NCBI RefSeq assembly: GCF_900116425.1
Contig: NZ_FPAS01000003.1
Coordinates: 124,001 to 188,000, forward strand
Length of the DNA stretch: 64,000 nt
Source: Lishizhenia tianjinensis
GTDB taxonomy: Bacteria; Bacteroidota; Bacteroidia; Flavobacteriales_D; Crocinitomicaceae
Direction: 5' to 3'
Under the pieces are notes generated by a model, which saw only the letters and a program-made list of their open reading frames with translations, did not search any database and was not told where the DNA came from. Positions 48,954 through 55,732 of this stretch are shown in pieces (position 1 is the stretch's first letter; every line of letters begins with the position of its first letter). The translations under genes and the position numbers were made by a program.

Positions 48954-50624
48954 TTACTTTAGGTCTTTAATCGTTTTATCCTTCACTTCTAATACGCGGT
49001 CCATCATCGTTCTAATTTCGGTAGAATTAGACACCATAATCAAGGTCCAACCATTTTCTCTTTCTGTTAAAAACCTCACGATATCCAGTTTTTCATCTTC
49101 ACCCATAGAAGAGAAAACATCTTTCAACAACAAGAGTTTTGGTCTATCAACTATAGTTCGTGCCAACAATAACTTGTCTACCACCCCTTTAGAGAATTGT
49201 TTTCCTTGTGGAGAAATTTGCGTAGATAAACCATCAGGCAAAGATTTGATGTATTTGGTTAACCCAACACTTTTCAAAGCCCATTTTACATTTTCCATGG
49301 TTGCCCTATCTCTTCCCATGGTAATATTTTCTAATACGGTACCTTCAAACAAAGATTCATTTAAGAACAAGGCTCCTACCGATTCTCTTAATTTCTGAGG
49401 ATTATAATTTCTGGCTGGTAATTCATTCAATATTACACTCCCTTGAACGGGTTCATACAAGTTAGAAATTAAATAAAGTAACGTTGATTTTCCTTCATTA
49501 GAAGCTCCGGTCAATAACACATTACTTCCTCCTTCTATTCTCAGGTTGAGATTTTTAATAACGAGTTCCTTTTCGTACGGGTAAGAAAAAGAAAGATCCT
49601 TCACTTCCACAGAAATACCTCCATCACATTCTTCATCTTCCACACTCATTCCTTCATTCGCCTCCAACTCAAGGTCTGTTACTTGAGCTATCTTCTCGAT
49701 AGAAGCTAATAAATCGTAGATTGTTTCTAAACTTTGGATGATTTTCTCTACAGACCCCATTACCAAAAGGATGATAATCTCTGCTGCGACGAATTCACCA
49801 ATATTCATTTGCTGTTCCATCACCAAAACAGAACCTACAATCAGTAATCCTGCAGCCACCAATACCTTAAAAGCAACCATTAAAACATACTGGTACTTCA
49901 AGATTTTAAAGTGTTGATCTCTGGAATCTATATATTCTTCTGTGTAGTTATTTACACGACGCATCGGTAACTCTGCATTTCCTGCCAATTTAAAACCAAC
50001 ACTAGAACGCGCCATTTCTTCTAACCAGTGCACCACCGTATACTTGTGTTTAGATTCTGTTAAACTGGTTGACAAACCTTTGGCACTTGTCAATTTAAAA
50101 ATAGCATAAACCAAGACCACCAACACCATACTGTAGACGATGAAGAAAGGGTGGTATAAACACAGTAATATAAGTCCGAAAACGGTTTGAATAGTAGCCG
50201 TTGAAAAATCTATCAATACTTTAGAAAGTCCTTTTTGCACAGCTACCACATCGAAAAACCTGTTCATCAATTCTGGCGCATAATGCCTGTACATGGCCTC
50301 CAATTTGATGCGCGGTACGCGGTAGGCAAATTCAAATGCTGCACGCGTAAATACTTTCTGTTGTAAGTTCTCTGTGATCTTTAATTGATTGATTTGTAGA
50401 ATACCAGAAAAGATAATTCCGAGTAATACAAAAGAAACCAATACCATCCAAGAAGTTGTCATCTTCCCCCCTTGTATCAGGTTGATGATGGCTTGAATAC
50501 CAACGGGTAACGACAAACTCACCAAACCATTAAAAAAGGCGTAGACGTAAATATTTCTTATTTCTTTCCCATCTGGTTTTAACAGTAACCAAAATCTGTT
50601 GATGGGAGTCAAAGTTTTATCCAT
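48954..50624 (-). CDS. ABC exporter half-transporter with degenerate ATPase motifs
   Basis: Membrane domain (six helices, residues 25-300, type IV exporter fold) fused to an NBD (340-556); no C39 peptidase. Walker A is intact (LLTGASNEGKSTLL, near 370). The other motifs are altered: Q-loop Gln is Leu (VGALFLNESLFEGT), the signature LSGGQ is FSKGV, Walker B Asp-Glu is Lys-Asp (LLLLKDVFSSM) and the H-loop His is Ser (LIMVSNSTEI). Such changes usually remove hydrolysis, so ATP may only bind, or a partner NBD may be needed. It sits in a TetR-106aa-ABC-HlyD-TolC operon with intact neighbours, which argues against simple decay. Substrate unknown. Confidence 0.85.
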   Translation of the reverse strand: MDKTLTPINRFWLLLKPDGKEIRNIYVYAFFNGLVSLSLPVGIQAIINLIQGGKMTTSWMVLVSFVLLGIIFSGILQINQLKITENLQQKVFTRAAFEFAYRVPRIKLEAMYRHYAPELMNRFFDVVAVQKGLSKVLIDFSTATIQTVFGLILLCLYHPFFIVYSMVLVVLVYAIFKLTSAKGLSTSLTESKHKYTVVHWLEEMARSSVGFKLAGNAELPMRRVNNYTEEYIDSRDQHFKILKYQYVLMVAFKVLVAAGLLIVGSVLVMEQQMNIGEFVAAEIIILLVMGSVEKIIQSLETIYDLLASIEKIAQVTDLELEANEGMSVEDEECDGGISVEVKDLSFSYPYEKELVIKNLNLRIEGGSNVLLTGASNEGKSTLLYLISNLYEPVQGSVILNELPARNYNPQKLRESVGALFLNESLFEGTVLENITMGRDRATMENVKWALKSVGLTKYIKSLPDGLSTQISPQGKQFSKGVVDKLLLARTIVDRPKLLLLKDVFSSMGEDEKLDIVRFLTERENGWTLIMVSNSTEIRTMMDRVLEVKDKTIKDLK

Positions 50625-50676
50625 AGTATGTTTAATGTGTTAAATTTAGGGCAGGCGAAATCAGGCTTTAATGTTC

Positions 50677-50997
50677 TTAAAGCTCTGGAGGTGGTGTAGA
50701 AGGCAAGTAATTCATACTATTAGGAAGCAGTAAAGCAATTTCTTCCTTTACTTTTTTACTCCCTTCAAAAACAGTGGGAATGGAAATAATGGTTTCTGAA
50801 TAAATTTCTTCTTCAAGATCGAACGACGGTACTTCCTCTCCGTCTATGTCCTCCCCTGTTTGTTCAATAAGAAAACTTAATTTCCCATCTTCCGAAACTG
50901 TGGTGAAACCAATATTCAAGAAAATAAAGAAGCCCATGAATAGTAGAATAAACCCACTACGCAGCAAGAACTTGTATGTTAATTCATCTTTTCTCAC
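50677..50997 (-). CDS. Unknown membrane-anchored protein, 106 aa
   Basis: One hydrophobic helix at residues 12-30 (GFILLFMGFFIFLNIGF) with a short cytoplasmic N-terminus (MRKDELTYKFLLR), then an acidic periplasmic segment (EQTGEDIDGEEVPSFDLEEEIYSE) ending in STPPPEL. There is no recognised family. The ATG overlaps the TetR stop by four bases and the gene precedes the ABC transporter by 52 bases. It is likely part of the exporter operon, perhaps an accessory subunit, but nothing in the sequence shows how. Confidence 0.6.
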   Translation of the reverse strand: MRKDELTYKFLLRSGFILLFMGFFIFLNIGFTTVSEDGKLSFLIEQTGEDIDGEEVPSFDLEEEIYSETIISIPTVFEGSKKVKEEIALLLPNSMNYLPSTPPPEL

Positions 50998-51671
50998 GCT
51001 TCAATTTCTTTAAAAACGAGGTCCATGTAAAAATCACTTACCGCGTCTTCTCCTTTAATCACATCGGTTAGTTTGGGTAGGTGTTCTGCAAAATACCTTT
51101 GATGTTGTGCTCCACCAATCACAGTAGAAACTAACATGTGCGGGTATTTAAAATCGGGATTAACCTCTAAAACTAAATCGGCTACACCCTGAACAACATC
51201 CTTATATTGTTTAAAGTAACCCATTTCATTTTCATGATCTACCGCTTTGCTAAAATACGCTTTCCCTGATTCCGAAATAACTATGCGACTTAATTTTTCT
51301 TCATCAACTTGAGAGAAGGTAGCATCTTTTTGGGTCTTCTCTACCAAAACCTTTAAGGCTCTTCTCAACCTTTCTTTGGGATCTTCTACATTGGTAGTGG
51401 CTAAAATCAACCTGTACTCCTGCCAACCCCAGTACCACAAAAGAAGATAAACCAAAAGATTATGCTTACAGGTAAAATACCTGTAAATAGATGCCTCTGT
51501 ACTCGATATCGCCTTGGCTAACTTCTTGAAAGTAAAGTCTTCAAAACCGATTTCGTCTATCATATCTATAGCCCCAGCAACAATTTTTTGTCCCAGCACA
51601 GTTGAATCAGGCTGTTTTAAATACACCTTTTCACTGACTTGAATCGTTATTTTCCCTGCAAAGCCTTCCAT
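50994..51671 (-). CDS. TetR family regulator of ABC exporter operon
   Basis: TetR-type repressor, 225 aa. The HTH is AIDMIDEIGFEDFTFKKLAKAISSTEASIYRYFTCKHNLLVYLL at residues 40-85, with the ligand domain after it; the C-terminal half (VEKTQKDATFSQVDEEKLSRIVIS) is not assigned to a ligand. The ATG at 51671 is preferred over a GTG at 51689, which would lie in the predicted -7 element. It is the first gene of the operon and the palindrome at 51697 suits an autoregulatory operator. Confidence 0.88.
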   Translation of the reverse strand: MEGFAGKITIQVSEKVYLKQPDSTVLGQKIVAGAIDMIDEIGFEDFTFKKLAKAISSTEASIYRYFTCKHNLLVYLLLWYWGWQEYRLILATTNVEDPKERLRRALKVLVEKTQKDATFSQVDEEKLSRIVISESGKAYFSKAVDHENEMGYFKQYKDVVQGVADLVLEVNPDFKYPHMLVSTVIGGAQHQRYFAEHLPKLTDVIKGEDAVSDFYMDLVFKEIEA

Positions 51672-51688
51672 AATAATTTGACTACTCA

Positions 51689-51709
51689 CAAATATAATAG
51701 TAATACTAT
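51689..51709 (-). promoter_or_regulatory. TetR promoter (-7 TATATTTG) and adjacent palindrome
   Basis: On the minus strand TATATTTG (51696-51689) is a perfect TAnnTTTG, about 18 bp before the TetR ATG. Immediately upstream is the inverted repeat ATAGT-AAT-ACTAT (51697-51709), a likely TetR operator covering the promoter spacer. Confidence 0.55.
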
Positions 51710-51871
51710 CACGTTGTATTAAATAACTATTAAAATATTATTTAAGTCGTTAATTGACATTTTATTAAGGATGAAAGTTTTTAGCATTAGGACTCCAAGA
51801 TAGATTAATATCAAAATTTCACCATCAAACTATTCTTTATATCTTAGAGGGCAAACTATAAAACAAAACTT

Positions 51872-52558
51872 ATGAAAATATTCTACGCAACCGCTATGGC
51901 CCTTGCTTTATCAATCACAGCACTGGCTCAAGACTTCACATACCCAATAGAACAGCACTGGGTGGCTACAGTTACCAATCCAAATTTTCAGGGGTATGAT
52001 ATAGATATCAACACTCCTTCTCCGGAAGCTATTCAATACAATTGGGAATTGATTTCGAACACTTTCCCTTCAGCTTGGAGTTATTCTTTGTGTGATTACG
52101 GAGGTTGTGCTGTAGGTATTCCATCGAGTGGATCTATGAACCCAATTAGCTTGTCTGAAGCTGAAAACGGCGTAAAAGGATGGTTTAAACTAAACTTAAC
52201 AACAGGCTCAACTGCAGGAACTGGAAAAGTAGAAATTTACGTTTACGACTCCAATGATTACTCAAGAGGAGATACTGTATCTTGGGAAATTTCTTGGGAC
52301 CCACAAACTGCAGCCATAGAGAATAATGAAAGTACTGAAATCTCAATGTTCCCTAATCCTGCAAACGATCAGGTAACCATCAATGGAATTGGAGATTATA
52401 CGGCTACGATATACAACAGTCTTGGTGCTGAAGCCCTTTCAATTGAAGGTAAAGAGAACACACCTTTCGATGTATCATCTTTAGAAAGTGGTGTTTACAT
52501 TGTAGCCATAAAAACTTCTACAGACGAGGTTTTAACGAAAAGACTTGTTATTAAATAA
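51872..52558 (+). CDS. T9SS type A sorted secreted protein
   Basis: Secreted or surface protein, 228 aa. Signal peptide ends at ITALAQ (residue 19). Residues 25-145 are a beta-rich domain of no known family, with a CDYGGCAVGIPSSG loop that carries two Cys. Residues 160-228 are the type A T9SS sorting domain: EISMFPNPANDQVTINGIGDY, IYNSLGAEALSIEG, SSLESGVYIVAIKTSTDEVLTKRLVIK. The cupredoxin gene follows after ten bases, so it is likely cotranscribed with two copper-type proteins and may bind or present them. Function is not determined. Confidence 0.8.
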   Translation: MKIFYATAMALALSITALAQDFTYPIEQHWVATVTNPNFQGYDIDINTPSPEAIQYNWELISNTFPSAWSYSLCDYGGCAVGIPSSGSMNPISLSEAENGVKGWFKLNLTTGSTAGTGKVEIYVYDSNDYSRGDTVSWEISWDPQTAAIENNESTEISMFPNPANDQVTINGIGDYTATIYNSLGAEALSIEGKENTPFDVSSLESGVYIVAIKTSTDEVLTKRLVIK

Positions 52559-52568
52559 TCATACTATT

Positions 52569-53450
52569 ATGACAAAATTTATACTTGCGAAGAGTCCTGT
52601 ACTCTTCGCATTTTTATTTTTCTGTGCACTGCATTCTCATGCTGCAACCATAGAAGATACTCTTTACATCAACAGGGGAAACATGTTAGCTGTTGACAGC
52701 ACCTCTATTCCTTATTTTGCATTTAACACATCGAGCACCTTCAACAAGGAAAATAAACGTTTGATTATGAATGCCGGCGACATCATGATGCTTACCGTAA
52801 TCAATACAGATACCGTAGAACACGGATTTGACATTAAAGGTTACCCAAACATGGACACCCTTATTTCTATGCAAGATACCGTATCCCTTACTTTTACTTA
52901 TCAAAATCCTGGAGCACACATATTCTATGACCCATCCTTTTCTGAAGGATACAGATACATGGGACTCGCAGGCATGATAGTAGTTAAAGACCCTACTTCT
53001 ACTGCCAGTAATTTTTACTGGAACATGAAGGAACACCAAGTGGCCTTTAATGAAGCCCTCAACCAAGGCTCGAGCGTCAACTGGAACAACTATTACCCTG
53101 ATTATTTCACCATTAACGGTAAAAGTAATCCACATATCAACAACGATACAAATGCAAGAGTAATAGGAAGTGTTGGAGATACGATACACATCTACATGGT
53201 AAACACGGGGCAATCCTTACATTCTATACATTTTCATGGTTACCACTTGAGAATTATGTCATCTACTAAATTCCCCAACCATGTAGGAAGATCTAAAGAC
53301 ACCTTCCCTGTTTATAGCATGGAGGCTGTGGTCTTAGAATTGGTACCCGATCAACCAGGAGAATACCCCGTTCACGATCACAACTTAGTTGCGGTTAGTG
53401 GAGGAAATATTTATCCGAACGGTATGTTTTTAACCCTATTAATCGACTAA
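52569..53450 (+). CDS. Cupredoxin-domain protein, half of a multicopper oxidase (inferred)
   Basis: Exported protein with two cupredoxin domains, 293 aa from the ATG at 52569 (an in-frame start at 52545 overlaps the previous gene). Signal peptide ends near LHSHA (25). The second domain has copper ligands LHSIHFHGYHL (His218, 221, 223) and PVHDHNL (His269, 271) with the T1 Cys position occupied by Asp, the HDH pattern of a domain that gives trinuclear-site ligands but no T1 copper. The first domain has no HxH pair. No T9SS tail. The next gene, two bases later, has the complementary ligand set, so the two may pair. Confidence 0.8.
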   Translation: MTKFILAKSPVLFAFLFFCALHSHAATIEDTLYINRGNMLAVDSTSIPYFAFNTSSTFNKENKRLIMNAGDIMMLTVINTDTVEHGFDIKGYPNMDTLISMQDTVSLTFTYQNPGAHIFYDPSFSEGYRYMGLAGMIVVKDPTSTASNFYWNMKEHQVAFNEALNQGSSVNWNNYYPDYFTINGKSNPHINNDTNARVIGSVGDTIHIYMVNTGQSLHSIHFHGYHLRIMSSTKFPNHVGRSKDTFPVYSMEAVVLELVPDQPGEYPVHDHNLVAVSGGNIYPNGMFLTLLID

Positions 53451-53452
53451 GT

Positions 53453-54697
53453 ATGAACTTTAAAATCTTAATACTCTTAGTACTGTGTTTTGCAAGTACA
53501 TCTTATAGTCAGCAAAACGTAGATGTCTTTTTGATAGCGCGAAATACAGGAGAAAAAATATTAGCAAACAACGACACCATAAGAACCTTTGGATTTGCCA
53601 ATTCTCTGGGCGTGCATCCTACGGTACCTGGTCCAACAATTATTGCCAACGAAGGAGACTCCGTTCATATCGATCTATGGAATGTATCTCAAGGAGCGCC
53701 GCACACCATACACTTGCATGGTTTAGACGTTGATCAGCAAAACGACGGTGTACCTCACCTCTCTTTTTCTATTGAACACATGGACCATGGTTACTACCAT
53801 TTCAAGGCGCCTCATGCTGGAACTTATTTATACCACTGTCATGTTGCGTCTACCATACACGTACAAGCTGGTATGTACGGTTTAATCATTATCAAACCTT
53901 CAGACGGAAGTAATACAACATGGAATGGCGGTCACCCCTACACCAATGAACACTCTTATTTCCTTTCAGAAATAGACACTCTGTGGCATACGGATAGTGT
54001 GTTGATGCATGATCACGACCCCAATTTAACGATACACACCGTTGAGATACCGAAATACGACCCTCAATTCTTTTTGGTTAATGGATTATCAGATCATCAA
54101 CTCATAGATTCTACGGTGGAATTTGTAAGTGCTGTAAATCAAATGGACTACATCCGTTTAGCTAATATTGGTTATTATGGAACACGCGTTATTTTACCTA
54201 CTGGGTTAAATGCAAGAATTGTAGCTTCGGATGGAAGGCCTTTGCCTACGGAAGAAATTTCGGATACAGTTGTTTTATACCCTGGCGAACGTTTTGGTGT
54301 TCTTACAGAACCCGATATGGAATTTCAGAGTCAAATTATATACGAGTACTTTGACCTTAACACCATGACTGTAAGAGGAACACAAGTAGTTCCTGTAATT
54401 GTAAGTGGATTTGCCAACACAACCACTTTAAGCACGGCTCCAGATGCTGTAAAGGTATACCCTAATCCCTTCAATGCTTTCACAACGGTTGAATTTGAAC
54501 TGGAAGAAGCTTCAAAAACAAGGGTGCGTATGTTTGACATACACGGAAAATTGATTGATGAAATTCCTTTTAAACTTTATGAAAAAGGAACAAATACCCT
54601 AACAATAGGTGATAAATTAACCCACAAAGGCACCTACATAATACAGGTGACTATACAAGGCAAAGGAGACACCTTCCAACGAATTATAAAAATGTAA
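53453..54697 (+). CDS. Multicopper oxidase-like protein with T9SS type A sorting domain
   Basis: Exported cupredoxin protein, 414 aa, signal ending SYSQ (20). Domain 1 has HTIHLHGLD (His84, 87, 89) and a full type-1 copper motif YLYHCHVASTIHVQAGM (His128, Cys129, His130, His136, Met141), as in copper nitrite reductase and type-C two-domain laccases. Domain 2 (180-320) keeps the fold but has no His/Cys ligands. Residues 330-414 are a type A sorting domain (VKVYPNPFNAFTTVEFEL, GTYIIQVTIQGKG). It is the last gene of the copper-protein operon and ends at a terminator. Confidence 0.85.
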   Translation: MNFKILILLVLCFASTSYSQQNVDVFLIARNTGEKILANNDTIRTFGFANSLGVHPTVPGPTIIANEGDSVHIDLWNVSQGAPHTIHLHGLDVDQQNDGVPHLSFSIEHMDHGYYHFKAPHAGTYLYHCHVASTIHVQAGMYGLIIIKPSDGSNTTWNGGHPYTNEHSYFLSEIDTLWHTDSVLMHDHDPNLTIHTVEIPKYDPQFFLVNGLSDHQLIDSTVEFVSAVNQMDYIRLANIGYYGTRVILPTGLNARIVASDGRPLPTEEISDTVVLYPGERFGVLTEPDMEFQSQIIYEYFDLNTMTVRGTQVVPVIVSGFANTTTLSTAPDAVKVYPNPFNAFTTVEFELEEASKTRVRMFDIHGKLIDEIPFKLYEKGTNTLTIGDKLTHKGTYIIQVTIQGKGDTFQRIIKM

Positions 54698-54712
54698 ATA
54701 CGCGGAATAGCC

Positions 54713-54745
54713 AAAAGTCCTTCCTAACGGAGGGACTTTTTTTTT
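54713..54745 (+). terminator. Terminator of the copper-protein operon
   Basis: Twelve-base-pair stem with one G-U pair (AAAAGTCCTTCC/GGAGGGACTTTT), four-base loop, followed by five more T, 16 bases after the stop. Confidence 0.92.
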
Positions 54746-54767
54746 AGCGTAAATTTTGGGCATAAAA

Positions 54768-54800
54768 AAACCCCGATGATATCTCATCGGGGTTTCTTTT
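54768..54800 (+). terminator. Second hairpin, directly before repeat copy 1
   Basis: Perfect 12-bp stem AAACCCCGATGA/TCATCGGGGTTT with a TATC loop, followed by CTTTT, and immediately upstream of the 126-bp repeat. A hairpin of different sequence stands in the same place before repeat copy 2. Confidence 0.85.
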
Positions 54801-54926
54801 GGGTCAAGCATGGGGCTTGGGTCGAACATTTTAGAAGATTTTGAACTGGATATTTCAAGCTCTCATGTAATACAGGATTACGAACATATTTTGAGATTGA
54901 TTAAGGGAGGGAATTTGAACGGCTAG
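54801..54926 (+). repeat. 126-bp direct repeat, copy 1 (left end of efflux cassette)
   Basis: Aligns without gaps to 61968-62093. The core 54852-54910 differs from the other copy at only two of 59 positions; the central part is more diverged. The first 23 bases are GGGTC, a four-base stem AAGC/GCTT around five bases, then GGGTC again. The stretch is open as a short ORF (54810-54926). The two copies bracket the RND/TetR module. Confidence 0.85.
54810..54926 (+). CDS. Short repeat-encoded ORF, 38 aa (doubtful)
   Basis: Inside repeat copy 1. It reads MGLGSNILEDFELDISSS then HVIQDYEHILRLIKGG then NLNG, stop. In copy 2 the same frame is open and stops at the same place, with one silent and one Ile-to-Met change in the core. 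This is the pattern of a selected 3' coding end rather than random DNA. No family is recognised and no start motif is seen, so it may be a remnant of a gene end duplicated by recombination. Confidence 0.35.
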   Translation: MGLGSNILEDFELDISSSHVIQDYEHILRLIKGGNLNG

Positions 54927-54970
54927 AAATATTTATTAGGATATTTTTTACTCAAATAAATAATTTATCA

Positions 54971-54993
54971 TATCTTTGTTAGTAAACACTAAC
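54971..54993 (+). promoter_or_regulatory. Efflux operon promoter and TetR operator 1
   Basis: TATCTTTG (54971-54978), a perfect -7 element, runs into the inverted repeat GTTAGT-AAAC-ACTAAC (54978-54993), which a TetR dimer would cover over the start of transcription. It is 10 bases before the lipoprotein ATG. The same half-sites recur at 55738. Confidence 0.75.
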
Positions 54994-55003
54994 TAACAGA
55001 ATT

Positions 55004-55438
55004 ATGAAAAACATATTTAGGATAGCAGTAATAGGTTTAACATTAATGACTATTAGCTGTACAAATCAAACAGAATCTAAGGAAAACCCTGAATCAGTTA
55101 AGAATACTTATAATATAGAATTGGCAAACAATGAGAAATGGGAAGTCAACAAAGAAATGATGGTTCATATTAAAAATATGGAATCGGATATAGAAGCTGT
55201 ATCAAACCAATCCAGTCCAAACTATGAGGAACTTGGATCTAAGTTGGATGAGAATATTGGTCTTCTAACATCAAATTGCGCAATGACAGGAAAAGCGCAT
55301 GATGAACTTCATAAATGGCTACTTCCTTTTATTGATTTGGTAAAAGAACTCAATGCAGCAGATTCAAAAGAAGATCAAAAGCAATCTTTTGAAGCAATAC
55401 AAGAATCAATGAATGAATTTAATACGTATTTCAAATGA
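55004..55438 (+). CDS. Lipoprotein of the RND operon, helical, unknown
   Basis: Lipoprotein, 144 aa: signal with lipobox LMTISCTN (Cys19), then an acidic linker and a helical domain (NKEMMVHIKNMESDIEAVSNQ, LLTSNCAMTGKAHDELHKWLLPFIDLVKELNAADSKEDQKQSFEAIQESMNEF). The pattern, with one conserved Cys and a His in CAMTGKAHDELHKW, is that of small Bacteroidota lipoproteins that accompany metal-efflux genes. First gene of the operon; the cupin start overlaps its stop by four bases. It is likely induced with the pump; binding of a substrate such as a metal or drug is conjecture. Confidence 0.65.
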   Translation: MKNIFRIAVIGLTLMTISCTNQTESKENPESVKNTYNIELANNEKWEVNKEMMVHIKNMESDIEAVSNQSSPNYEELGSKLDENIGLLTSNCAMTGKAHDELHKWLLPFIDLVKELNAADSKEDQKQSFEAIQESMNEFNTYFK

Positions 55439-55719
55439 ATATAAAAGATAAGCACTCAGAAAAAGTCGTTTCTGCATACCCTTTATTCAAAGGAGTTGAA
55501 GGAAGCGCAACTGCAATACAAATCAAAAAAGGAGAACAGCTTAAAGAACATATTACTAAAACGGAGGCTTTTTTAATTTGTGTAAGTGGTTCAGCTCGAT
55601 TTGAAAATGAGAAAGGAGAAACACATGATCTTACAAGTGGTGATAGTGTTTTAATTGAAGCAATGGTAAAGCATTGGGTGGATGGAATGGAAACCAGTCA
55701 ATTGGTATTATTGAAATAA
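55435..55719 (+). CDS. Small cupin-domain protein
   Basis: Single cupin barrel, 94 aa: AIQIKKGEQLKEHITKTEAFLICVSGSARFENEKGETHDLTSGDSVLIEAMVKHWVDGMETSQLVLLK. The metal His of motif 1 is reduced to EHITKTEAF (one His, Glu at the third site) and motif 2 has VKHWVDG, so it may bind a metal loosely or not at all. There is no signal peptide, so it is cytoplasmic. ATGA overlap with the lipoprotein gene shows coupling. A sensor or scavenger role for the pump's substrate is possible; nothing proves it. Confidence 0.75.
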   Translation: MNIKDKHSEKVVSAYPLFKGVEGSATAIQIKKGEQLKEHITKTEAFLICVSGSARFENEKGETHDLTSGDSVLIEAMVKHWVDGMETSQLVLLK

Positions 55720-55732
55720 AATTTTTTGCGTT

